Of a DNA stretch of 64,000 nt, positions 34,453 through 43,481 are shown piece by piece (the stretch's first letter is position 1; each line of letters starts with the position of its first letter). The position numbers and the translations under genes were made by a program. The stretch spans positions 1-64,000 of the forward strand of contig NZ_NPKO01000014.1 in NCBI RefSeq assembly GCF_008329605.1, given 5' to 3'. The stretch comes from Mycolicibacterium sp. P9-64 (GTDB lineage: Bacteria > Actinomycetota > Actinomycetes > Mycobacteriales > Mycobacteriaceae). Under the pieces are notes generated by a model that ran no database searches, had not been told where the DNA came from, and saw nothing but the letters and a program-made list of their open reading frames with translations.

Positions 34453-35238
34453 ATGAGCGCACCCGTACTCGACAAGCCAAGCACCGGCGACTCGGCTACC
34501 CCTCCGGTGCCGGAGGGCGCCGTGATGGTGACGCTGAAGATCGCCAGGTTCAACCCGGAGAACCCGGACTCGGCAGGCTTCGACAGCTTCCGTGTGCCGT
34601 GCCTGCCCACCGACCGACTGCTGAACCTGCTGCACTACGTCAAGTGGTACCTCGACGGCACGCTGACGTTCCGGCGGTCGTGCGCGCACGGCGTGTGCGG
34701 CTCGGACGCCATGCGGATCAACGGCGTCAATCGCTTGGCGTGCAAGGTGTTGATGCGCGACATGCTGCCCAAGAAGCCGGGCAAGCAGCTGACCATCACC
34801 ATCGAGCCGATCCGCGGCCTTCCGGTCGAGAAGGATCTCATCGTCGACATGGAGCCGTTCTTCGACGCGTTCCGCGCGGTGAAGCCGTTCCTCATCACCA
34901 GCGGCAATCAGCCGACGCGCGAACGCATTCAGAGCCAGACCGACCGCGCCCGCTACGACGACACCACCAAGTGCATTCTGTGCGCGTGCTGCACCACCAG
35001 CTGCCCGGTGTTCTGGAACGAGGGGTCGTACTTCGGGCCTGCCGCCATCGTCAACGCGCACCGGTTCATCTTCGACAGCCGTGACGAGGCCGCCGCAGAG
35101 CGCCTGGACATCCTCAACGAGATCGACGGGGTGTGGCGCTGCCGTACCACCTTCAACTGCACCGAGGCCTGCCCCCGCGGCATCCAGGTGACCAAGGCGA
35201 TCCAGGAGGTCAAGCGGGCGCTGCTGTTCGCCCGCTAG
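34453..35238 (+). CDS. sdhB: Succinate dehydrogenase iron-sulfur subunit SdhB
   Basis: A 261-residue subunit carrying three iron-sulfur clusters. Cysteine sets are 'RRSCAHGVCGSDAM' (2Fe-2S), 'CILCACCTTSCPVFW' (4Fe-4S) and 'CTEACPRGI' (3Fe-4S). It transfers electrons from SdhA FAD to the membrane quinone site. It starts 4 bp after sdhA and ends the sdhCDAB operon. The 301-bp region after it holds 17-bp tandem repeats and a palindromic element pair rather than an obvious terminator. Confidence 0.97.
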   Translation: MSAPVLDKPSTGDSATPPVPEGAVMVTLKIARFNPENPDSAGFDSFRVPCLPTDRLLNLLHYVKWYLDGTLTFRRSCAHGVCGSDAMRINGVNRLACKVLMRDMLPKKPGKQLTITIEPIRGLPVEKDLIVDMEPFFDAFRAVKPFLITSGNQPTRERIQSQTDRARYDDTTKCILCACCTTSCPVFWNEGSYFGPAAIVNAHRFIFDSRDEAAAERLDILNEIDGVWRCRTTFNCTEACPRGIQVTKAIQEVKRALLFAR

Positions 35239-35252
35239 AACACCGCCCCGCC

Positions 35253-35303
35253 GCGAGCTATCTCCCCCCGCGAGCTATCTCCCCCCGCAAGCTATCTCCC
35301 CCC
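35253..35303. repeat. Three tandem 17-bp repeats abutting the palindromic element
   Basis: The unit GCGAGCTATCTCCCCCC occurs at 35253, 35270 and 35287 (the third has GCAAG). The array runs without a gap into element B1, whose first six bases (GCGAGC) repeat the start of the unit. It looks like slippage expansion of the junction between a C-tract flank and the element edge. Confidence 0.85.
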
Positions 35304-35363
35304 GCGAGCGCGCGTGTTTGCGGGCGACACGCCGTCTGAATGTTCGAGTTTGCGCGCGCTCGT
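35304..35363 (+). repeat. 60-bp palindromic element, copy B1
   Basis: Same length and orientation as A1. The first 31 bases match A1 at all but one position (C for T at position 8), and the 3' end is TTTGCGCGCGCTCGT, with one mismatch at the extreme end of the stem. The middle 14-15 bases are unrelated to those of A1. Confidence 0.8.
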
Positions 35364-35434
35364 CAACGTGCAGCGCCAGGGCATTCGCGACGGGCATGTG
35401 TGTCGGTAGCACAACCCTGGTTGAGTAAATTGCC

Positions 35435-35494
35435 GCGAACGCGCGCAAAGTAGCGCTCAGATGCGGCGTGTTGCCCGCAGACACGCGCGCTCGC
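35435..35494 (-). repeat. 60-bp palindromic element, copy B2 (inverted)
   Basis: Reverse-complement copy 71 bp from B1. On the minus strand it begins GCGAGCGCGCGTGTCTGCGG, continues GCAACACGCCG, and ends TTTGCGCGCGTTCGC. It is followed by GGGGGAAG, mirroring the C-tract that precedes B1. It lies just upstream of the ECF41-type promoter of the next gene. Confidence 0.8.
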
Positions 35495-35504
35495 GGGGGA
35501 AGCC

Positions 35505-35531
35505 TGTCACACATTTGGGGGCTGTCTCGTC
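35505..35531 (+). promoter_or_regulatory. ECF41-type sigma factor promoter
   Basis: TGTCACA (35505-35511), a 16-bp spacer and CGTC (35528-35531) reproduce the published ECF41 promoter consensus TGTCACA-N16-CGTC exactly. The ATG of the downstream gene is 8 bp after the -10 element, so its mRNA has almost no leader. Confidence 0.8.
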
Positions 35532-35539
35532 CGAGGGAT

Positions 35540-36148
35540 ATGACCACTCAAAAGCCTCGTATCGAACCCGTTCCCCCCACCAAGGCTCCACTGCTGGCCC
35601 GGCTGATGTACCGCTACGCCAAGCGCCGGTTCGGCGAAGTGCCCGTGCCGTTCGCGGTGGGCGCGCACCACATGCCGCTCCTGGTCGCCAACGCCGTGCA
35701 CGAGACGCTGCTGGAGCGCGGCTCGAAGAAGCTGCCCGCCAACGTCCGTGAGCTGGCCGTCTACCGAACTGCCCGTACTGTCGGCTGCTCCTGGTGCGTC
35801 GACTTCGGCGCCATGCTGATCCGCCTCGACGGGCTGGACGTCGACCGGCTCAAGCACATCGACGAGTACGCGACGTCGCCCCTGTTCACCGACGACGAGC
35901 GCGCAGCCATCGCCTACTCGGACGCGATGACCACCGACCCCCACCTGGTCACCGACGAGCAGGTCGCCGATCTACGAACACGTTTCGGTGACGCAGGCAC
36001 GATGGAGCTGACCTATCAGATCGGCGTCGAGAACATGCGGGCCAGGATGAACACCGCACTGGGCATCACCGAGCAGGGCTTCAGTTCCGGTGATGCGTGC
36101 CAGGTTCCGTGGGCTACTCAGGCGGACGAGCCAACGGCGAACCGCTGA
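35540..36148 (+). CDS. Carboxymuconolactone decarboxylase/AhpD-like protein
   Basis: A 202-residue helical protein of the CMD/AhpD superfamily. 'LAVYRTARTVGCSWCVDFGA' supplies the CxxC redox pair, though the following histidine of true AhpD enzymes is a glycine. Such proteins act as alkylhydroperoxidase-like reductases or lactone decarboxylases. From established work, CMD-family genes are the usual partner and target of ECF41 sigma factors, and the exact ECF41 promoter upstream agrees. GAGGG precedes the ATG at 35540. Convergent with, and overlapping by 35 bp, the sigma-factor gene. Confidence 0.85.
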   Translation: MTTQKPRIEPVPPTKAPLLARLMYRYAKRRFGEVPVPFAVGAHHMPLLVANAVHETLLERGSKKLPANVRELAVYRTARTVGCSWCVDFGAMLIRLDGLDVDRLKHIDEYATSPLFTDDERAAIAYSDAMTTDPHLVTDEQVADLRTRFGDAGTMELTYQIGVENMRARMNTALGITEQGFSSGDACQVPWATQADEPTANR

Positions 36149-37031
36149 ACTTGTCCGGGTTCGCGACATCCCAGATGGCGCAGACCTTCCCGTCGCGCAC
36201 GGTCAACGCCTGGATGTGCGGTTGCAACTCGGGCCATTCGCCGTCCATCGCCACGCGCTCGTTGTAGATCCCGAGTTCGCCGTTGACGAGGGCCAGCTGC
36301 CCGACCTCGAAGAACCGCGGCCCGTAACGCTTGGCCAAGCCCAGGATGAAGCGCGCCACCTTGTCGGACCCGTGGATGACACGAGCGGCGGTGGGCGCCT
36401 TGCGGTTCGAGTCACCGGTGAACGTCACGTCCGGGTGCAGCAGGGAGACGACTGCGGCCATGTCGCCAGTGGCCATCGCGGCAATGAGCTTGCCGACCAC
36501 CTCGTCGTGTGCCGGATCGGGCGCCGGCGGCTCGGCATCGGCGACCGTCCGCCTGGCCCGCGACGCCAGTTGGCGGGCCGACGGCGCAGTGACGCCGAGG
36601 ACGTCGGCGATCTCGGCGAACGGAACCGCGAAGCCGTCGTGAAGGACGAACGCCACCCGCTGGTCGGGGGTGAGCCGTTCGAGCACCACCATCGCGGCGA
36701 ACCGGGCATCCTCCCCCGCGACGACCGCCGCGAGCGGATCCGACCGGTCGAGCCGCGTCACGACGGGTTCGGGCAACCACTCGCCGAAGTAGGCCTCGCG
36801 CCGGTGGGCGGCCGAGCGCAGCCGGTCGAGCCCGATGCGGCTCACCACCGTCGTCAGCCATGCCCGCAGATCCTCGATACCGTCGCGATCGGCGCCCAGC
36901 GCATGCCAGCGCAGCCACGCGTCCTGTACCGCGTCCTCGGCGTCGGCGAACGTGCCGGTGAGCCGGTAGGCCACGGCGAGCAGATGCGAGCGTTGCCGCT
37001 CGAATTCATCGGTCCGCGCCGCGGTCGTCAC
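36114..37031 (-). CDS. ECF41-type RNA polymerase sigma factor (SigJ-like)
   Basis: A 305-residue extracytoplasmic-function sigma factor. Region 2 spans about 8-75 ('AYRLTGTFADAEDAVQDAWLR') and region 4 about 110-165 ('LTPDQRVAFVLHDGF'). A C-terminal SnoaL-like domain runs from about 175 to 300. The linker motif 'WLPEP' and the C-terminal 'NPDK' are ECF41 hallmarks; in that group the fused domain regulates activity in place of an anti-sigma factor. The GTG start overlaps the stop of the upstream MFS gene (GTGA), so it is expressed with the transporter. Confidence 0.88.
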   Translation of the reverse strand: MTTAARTDEFERQRSHLLAVAYRLTGTFADAEDAVQDAWLRWHALGADRDGIEDLRAWLTTVVSRIGLDRLRSAAHRREAYFGEWLPEPVVTRLDRSDPLAAVVAGEDARFAAMVVLERLTPDQRVAFVLHDGFAVPFAEIADVLGVTAPSARQLASRARRTVADAEPPAPDPAHDEVVGKLIAAMATGDMAAVVSLLHPDVTFTGDSNRKAPTAARVIHGSDKVARFILGLAKRYGPRFFEVGQLALVNGELGIYNERVAMDGEWPELQPHIQALTVRDGKVCAIWDVANPDKFSGSPLARPPE

Positions 37032-38236
37032 TCCTCCAGACTAATGAGTTTGCCCGCACCGACGACCAGGCACACTGTCACGGCCGCGGTGGCGCCGCCG
37101 AGCAGCATGAGGGTCGTCAGTGACGCGCCGTCGATCACGAGCCCGCCGAGCAGGGCGGCGATCGAGATGGTGGCCTGAAACGAACTGGTGAACAGGACCG
37201 TCGCGGCCTCATCGGCACCGTCGGAGGCGCGTGCCAGCCACGTCTGACTGCACGCAGGCACCGCGCCGTACGCCGCGCCCCACAGGATCAGCAGCGCCAC
37301 CACTGCGACGACGTCAGTGCCTGCAACCGTCAGCACGATCGTCGCGATGGCGATCAGAGCGGCGGCCGCGGCGAACGTGGCGCGCAGGCTCTTCGCGATG
37401 GCCACCCCGGCGATCAGGTTGCCCGCCAAGCCAGCCGCGCCGTAGACGAGCAACAGGACGCTGATCGTGCCGAGGTCGATGCGCGTGACCTCCTCGAGGA
37501 ACGCCGACACATAGGTGTAGGTGCCGAAGTGCGCGACGACGATGGTGAACGTCAGGAGCAGGCCGATGCGCACCTGCCGTCGGGCCAGCAACCCGCCAAG
37601 CAGGCCGAGTCGGGTCACCCGCCGGGGCGGCAACGCGGGCAACGTGGCGACCAAGGCCGCCAACACGACCGCGGTCGCGGCGCCGAGGCAGACGAACACC
37701 GTCCGCCAGCCCGCCACGTCGGCGATGAACGTCCCGATCGGAACGCCGAGGACCGATCCGAGCGGCACGGCGAGGAAGATGGTCGACGTGGCACGCGCGA
37801 CGGATCGCTCGTCGACCAGCCGGGGGGCCAAAGCCGCTCCGATGGACCAGAATCCGCCGATCACGATGCCGACCAGAACGCGCGCCGCCAACAGTATCCA
37901 GAACTCCGTTGCCACCGCGCTGACGAGGTTCGAGGCTGCCAGCACCACCAGCCAGATGCTCAGCATCACCCGCCTGTCGACACGAGCCGTCGCCACGGTC
38001 GCCAGCGGGGCGGCGACGGCCGCGACCAGTCCTGGCACCGTCATCAACAGACCACACGTGCCAGCGGACACCGCGAACTCGTCCGCGATCGGCAGCAACA
38101 GCCCGATGGGCAGGATCTCGGCGGTGACGATCACGAAGATCCCTGCCATGACCGACCAGACGGCAGGCCACCGCGTCGTGACACCGGGATTCACGGCCGC
38201 CGATTGATCATCGAAGGCTTTGGGTTGCAACGTCAT
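37028..38236 (-). CDS. MFS drug/metabolite efflux transporter (DHA1 type)
   Basis: A 402-residue protein with twelve membrane helices. 'EILPIGLLLPIADEF' in helix 1, the loop motif 'ARVDRR' between helices 2 and 3, and 'GSVLGVPIGTFIADVAGWR' in helix 5 are typical of the 12-TM DHA1 efflux group (AraJ/chloramphenicol-resistance-like). The substrate is unknown. ATG at 38236. It is coupled to the ECF41 sigma gene downstream, so export may be part of the same response (inference). Confidence 0.85.
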   Translation of the reverse strand: MTLQPKAFDDQSAAVNPGVTTRWPAVWSVMAGIFVIVTAEILPIGLLLPIADEFAVSAGTCGLLMTVPGLVAAVAAPLATVATARVDRRVMLSIWLVVLAASNLVSAVATEFWILLAARVLVGIVIGGFWSIGAALAPRLVDERSVARATSTIFLAVPLGSVLGVPIGTFIADVAGWRTVFVCLGAATAVVLAALVATLPALPPRRVTRLGLLGGLLARRQVRIGLLLTFTIVVAHFGTYTYVSAFLEEVTRIDLGTISVLLLVYGAAGLAGNLIAGVAIAKSLRATFAAAAALIAIATIVLTVAGTDVVAVVALLILWGAAYGAVPACSQTWLARASDGADEAATVLFTSSFQATISIAALLGGLVIDGASLTTLMLLGGATAAVTVCLVVGAGKLISLEE

Positions 38237-38454
38237 TCAGCACTCCACATCGGTCTCGGCACGGGATTCGCGCTCCTTTCGTGCCAGTCGACCACCTCGC
38301 TTCGCCTATGGGCTCGCGGGTTTCCGACGTCGTGGGCTGCCGTGGACTGCGATGTCGATTTACCGCGATCTACGAACCAAACGAAAACGAGAGCCAAAAG
38401 GCTAGATCCCGACGTTTTCACTGGCGTGAAGAACCCGTGACTATGGATTTCGTC

Positions 38455-38475
38455 GTTGCAGCGCTATTTTGCAAC
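38455..38475. promoter_or_regulatory. Inverted repeat in the permease leader
   Basis: GTTGCA (38455-38460) and TGCAAC (38470-38475) with a 9-bp spacer lie 49 bp before the permease start. The arms resemble the GTTGCG half-sites upstream of glyA and the dimethylglycine dehydrogenase gene. The rest of the 287-bp region (38237-38523) shows no other feature I can support. Confidence 0.4.
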
Positions 38476-38523
38476 CGAAACCGTATTCTCGAGCGGTTGT
38501 CCACGTGGAGCAGGGAGAAGCAA

Positions 38524-40266
38524 TTGAGCACAGGTGAGATCGAGGCGACGGGGAGTCACTCAGCCCTCGACCCGGGAAGCACCGGCACCGGGGGGTCAGT
38601 CGACAGCAAGGGCCTCAAGGGCGGCTCCCTCGGTCTGCTGTCGAGCGTGGTGGTCGGGATGGCGTCGACCGCGCCCGCCTACAGCCTGGCCGCCGTCCTC
38701 GGCCTCATCGTGGCCAGTGGCGCCGGCGTGAAGGCCGCGTCGATCGTCCTGTTGGCCTTCATCCCGATCTACCTGATCGCCGTGGCCTACCAGGAGCTGA
38801 ACAAGGCCGAGCCGGACTGCGGGACGACGTTCACCTGGGCCTCGCGCGCCTTCGGCCCCCTCGTTGGGTGGATGGGCGGCTGGGGCATCATCGCCGCCGA
38901 CGTCATCGTGATGGCCAACCTCGCCCAGATCGCGGGTGCCTACTCGTTCACGTTCGTCGGGGACCTCGGCTGGACCTCGGCGGCCGACCTCGCCAGCAGC
39001 ACGCTCTGGTCTACGGTGGCCGGTGTCATCTGGATCGCCGTGATGACCTACATCTGCTACCGCGGCATCGAGGTGTCGGCCCGCCTCCAGTACTTCCTGC
39101 TCGGCTTCGAGGTGATCATCCTCGTCGTGATCTCGATCTACGCGCTGGTCAAGGTCTACACCGGCAATGCGCTGGCCGAGTCGATCCACCCGTCACTGTC
39201 GTGGTTCTGGCCAGCCGGGCTCGACTTCGGCACCGTCGTCTGCCCGGCGATCCTCATCGCGATCTTCATCTACTGGGGTTGGGATACCGCGGTCGCCTGC
39301 AACGAGGAGTCCGACGACCCAGGCACCACGCCGGGCAAGGCCGCGGTGCTCTCGACGTTCCTCCTGCTCGCCACCTACGCGATCGTCACGGTCGCCGCGG
39401 TCGCGTTCGCGGGAGTCGGCGAGACCGATGCGGGCCTTGGCAATCCGGACAACTCGGCCGACGTCTTCTCCGCCATCGGGCCCGCCCTCTTCGGTGACAG
39501 CCTCATCGGTCACATCGGGCTGCTCGCGCTGTCGGCGACCATCCTGACGTCGGCGTCCGCGTCCACCCAGACGACGATCCTGCCGACGGCACGCACGACG
39601 CTGTCGATGGGCGTCTACAAGGCGCTGCCAACGTCGTTCGCGAAGATTCACCGCAAGTACCTGACGCCGACCGTGTCGACGATCGTGATGGGCGCCGTGT
39701 CGATCTTCTTCTACGTGCTGTTCACCCTCATCAGCAGCAGCCTGCTCCTCGCGCTGATCGGTTCGGTTGGCCTGATGATCGCGTTCTACTACGGGATGAC
39801 CGGGTACGCCTGTGTCTGGTACTACCGCAAGACGTTCACCAGGACGGCGCGCGACTTCATGATGCGCGGCGTCGTGCCCCTGCTCGGAGCCATCATGCTC
39901 ACGGTCGTCTTCGCCTATGGCCTCATCTCCTACGCGAAGCCCGACTACCTCGTCGACGAAACCACCGGCGAGAACGTGACGATCCTCGGCTTCGGTGCGG
40001 TCGCGGTGGTCGGCATCGGCGCGCTGGTCCTCGGCGTGATCCTGATGTTCGTCTGGTGGGCGATGTCGCCGGGCTTCTTCAAGGGCCAAACCCTGGAGCG
40101 CCGTTCGGATCTGCTGCTGGAACCGGTGGTCGGCGCAGGCGCGCACTTCGGCCTGCCGGACTCCGGTGACATGCCGACGGTGATCGCGCCGGATCTGTCC
40201 AACCTTCCCACCGGGGAGGTAGCCATCGATCCGGCGACCGGCGAAGAATTCCGCAAGGGACGCTGA
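38524..40266 (+). CDS. APC-family amino acid permease
   Basis: A 580-residue amino acid-polyamine-cation permease with twelve or more membrane helices. 'GLLSSVVVGMASTAPAYSLAAVLG' (helix 1) and 'GTTFTWASRAFGPLVGWMGG' are the conserved substrate-site region. A long, soluble, proline-rich C-terminal tail follows residue 520. The TTG at 38524 has GGGAGAAG just upstream; the open frame before it encodes no plausible protein. It is convergent with sdaA. Its position beside glyA-sdaA suggests import of glycine, serine or a methylated amine, but this is inference. Confidence 0.85.
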   Translation: MSTGEIEATGSHSALDPGSTGTGGSVDSKGLKGGSLGLLSSVVVGMASTAPAYSLAAVLGLIVASGAGVKAASIVLLAFIPIYLIAVAYQELNKAEPDCGTTFTWASRAFGPLVGWMGGWGIIAADVIVMANLAQIAGAYSFTFVGDLGWTSAADLASSTLWSTVAGVIWIAVMTYICYRGIEVSARLQYFLLGFEVIILVVISIYALVKVYTGNALAESIHPSLSWFWPAGLDFGTVVCPAILIAIFIYWGWDTAVACNEESDDPGTTPGKAAVLSTFLLLATYAIVTVAAVAFAGVGETDAGLGNPDNSADVFSAIGPALFGDSLIGHIGLLALSATILTSASASTQTTILPTARTTLSMGVYKALPTSFAKIHRKYLTPTVSTIVMGAVSIFFYVLFTLISSSLLLALIGSVGLMIAFYYGMTGYACVWYYRKTFTRTARDFMMRGVVPLLGAIMLTVVFAYGLISYAKPDYLVDETTGENVTILGFGAVAVVGIGALVLGVILMFVWWAMSPGFFKGQTLERRSDLLLEPVVGAGAHFGLPDSGDMPTVIAPDLSNLPTGEVAIDPATGEEFRKGR

Positions 40267-40322
40267 CCGGCGCCGAATAGCGGTTGCGCACGGCAATTTC
40301 ACCGTATTCAAACGGGGCCTTG

Positions 40323-40342
40323 TCAGGAACGTGCGCTCCTGA
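40323..40342. terminator. Hairpin between convergent permease and sdaA genes
   Basis: TCAGGA and TCCTGA enclose an 8-nt loop in the 141-bp convergent gap. It could terminate transcription from both sides, although the stem is short. Confidence 0.35.
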
Positions 40343-40407
40343 ACATGGCAATCGTCGAACCGCCGGCAGTCACGGACGAGGGTCCCCAGGCCGGAGCACT
40401 CGACGCC

Positions 40408-41777
<1,370 letters not shown>

Positions 41778-41781
<4 letters not shown>

Positions 41782-43049
41782 GGCGAGGACCGCAGGCTGT
41801 CGTACAGCGGGAAGCGTTGGGCGAGCGCGTCAACGGACGCACCGAGACGGGCCAGATCGGCCGCATCGATCGACGGCTTCAGTGCCTCGGCGATGACGTC
41901 GGCCACCTCGGCGAACGCTGCCTCGGTGAAGCCCCTCGCCGCCAGCGCCGCGGTACCGATGCGCACGCCCGAGCTGACCATCGGCGGGCGTGGGTCGAAC
42001 GGAACGGCGTTGCGGTTGACCGTAATTCCCACGTCACGCAGCCGGTCCTCCGCCTGCTTGCCATCCAACTCCGATGCACGTAGGTCGACGAGCACCAGGT
42101 GCACGTCGGTGCCGCCGGTGACGACGTCGATGCCTGCTTGCCGGGCGTCGGGTCGAGTCAGCCGCGCCGCGAGCAGCTTTGCGCCGACCGCGGTGCGCTC
42201 CTGACGGTCCCGGAAGGCGGGTTCGGCTGCCATCTTGAACGCGACGGCCTTCGCGGCGATGACGTGTTGCAGCGGACCGCCCTGCTGGCCGGGGAACACC
42301 GCCGAGTCGAGCTTCTTGCGCAATTCCTCGCCCGCGAGGATGAAGCCGCCGCGTGGACCGCCGAGCGTCTTGTGGGTCGTCGAGGTGACGATGTGTGCGT
42401 GTGGGACGGGCGAGGGGTGCAGACCCGCGGCGACCAGGCCTGCGAAGTGCGCCATGTCGACCATCAGATAGGCGCCGACTTCGTCTGCGATGCGCCGGAA
42501 TTCGGCGAAGTCGAGCTGACGCGGGTAGGCCGACCAGCCGGCGAGGATCAGCTTGGGCTTGCGTTCACGAGCGAGCCGAAGGACTTCGTCCATGTCGACC
42601 CTGTGGTCGTCTTCCCGCACGTGATACGGGACGACGTCGTAGAGCCTTCCTGAGAAGTTCAGCTTCATGCCGTGGGTCAGGTGCCCACCGTGAGCCAGCG
42701 ACAGGCCCATGATGGTGTCACCCGCCTGCAGCACCGCGTGCATCGCGGCGGCGTTGGCCTGGGCGCCGGAATGCGGTTGTACGTTTGCGTATTCGGCGCC
42801 GAACAGCGCGATCAGCCGTTCGATCGCGAGCGCCTCGATGGAGTCGACGTGCTCGCATCCGCCGTAGTACCTGCGGCCCGGGTAGCCCTCTGCGTACTTG
42901 TTGGTCAGCACCGAGCCCTGTGCCTCCAGGACGGCCCGCGGTGCGTAGTTCTCCGACGCGATCATCTCGAGCCCGCGTTGCTGGCGATCCAGCTCCAGGT
43001 CGACGAAGGCCGCCACCTCGGGGTCGAAGTCGCGCAGTGACGCGTCCAT
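41778..43049 (-). CDS. glyA: Serine hydroxymethyltransferase
   Basis: A 423-residue PLP enzyme joining glycine and methylene-THF to give serine, and the reverse. It has 'EMIASENYAPRAVLEAQGS', 'TNKYAEGYPGRRYYGG', the PLP lysine in 'TTHKTLGGPRGG', and 'VFPGQQGGPL'. It is more like the actinomycete glyA of gcv-type loci than the housekeeping mycobacterial enzymes I remember. The ATG at 43049 gives the standard MDASLRDFDPEVAAF start, with no strong ribosome site. An in-frame GTG at 43136 ('TRSIAAPP') is an alternative, while the start at 43190 would lie within the riboswitch. First gene of glyA-sdaA. Confidence 0.93.
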
Positions 43050-43180
43050 GTCCCATTCGGGATCGTTCGGAGGGCAGGAGCGAAGCGACCCGGGATTCGG
43101 ATCAGTCGGTGGTGCGGCGATGGATCGTGTCACGGAGTGAGCCTTTCGTCGGCTGCTGGCGCAGCGCTGGTATGCGACGG

Positions 43181-43380
43181 CTCCTCCCACTCTGTTTGTT
43201 GACCTGAGAGATTCGCGTGGAGGACGGACCCCGCACCCTTGCCCCGTCGGCGAGCACGCATATCGCGAGCTACTTTCCAGAGATGCCTGAACGCAGCGGT
43301 ACTGGGCCTGAGAGATTCCCGGGAGGACATTGCTCCTTCGGCTCCCCGTACGCCACGAAACGGCGTCGAAGATCTCCCGC
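43181..43380 (-). ncRNA. Tandem glycine riboswitch
   Basis: The minus strand carries two glycine aptamers in series. Aptamer 1 (about 43380-43275) contains 'GAGCCGAAGGAGCAA' and 'GAATCTCTCAGGC', then 'CATCTCTGGA'. Aptamer 2 (about 43260-43181) contains 'GCCGACGGGGCAA' and 'GAATCTCTCAGGTC', then 'ACAGAGTGGGAGGA'. These are the invariant CCGAAGGrGCAA and AATCTCTCAGG elements of the family. About 130 nt lie between aptamer 2 and the glyA start and form the expression platform. Tandem glycine riboswitches are usually ON switches for glycine breakdown, which fits glyA-sdaA. Confidence 0.93.
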
Positions 43381-43402
43381 TACGTATAACGGCCGATCTT
43401 TA

Positions 43403-43437
43403 GTTGTGCACTACGCAACGAGTGCGTATTACGCAAC
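43403..43437. promoter_or_regulatory. Two adjacent GTTGCG-type operators at the glyA promoter
   Basis: On the minus strand GTTGCGTAATACGCAC (43437-43422) and GTTGCGTAGTGCACAAC (43419-43403) lie 2 bp apart, just upstream of the riboswitch. The first contains the palindrome TGCGTA-A-TACGCA. A close relative lies before the dimethylglycine dehydrogenase gene. The adjacent IclR regulator is the best candidate to bind. Confidence 0.55.
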
Positions 43438-43481
43438 TATTCTCGTTGACTCCCCTAGTGCTGTCAACAGTATGTGCCGGG

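Noticed and set aside
43050..43190. 470-residue glyA starting at 43190
   Set aside because: That start lies inside the second glycine aptamer, and the extra residues have no similarity to the family.
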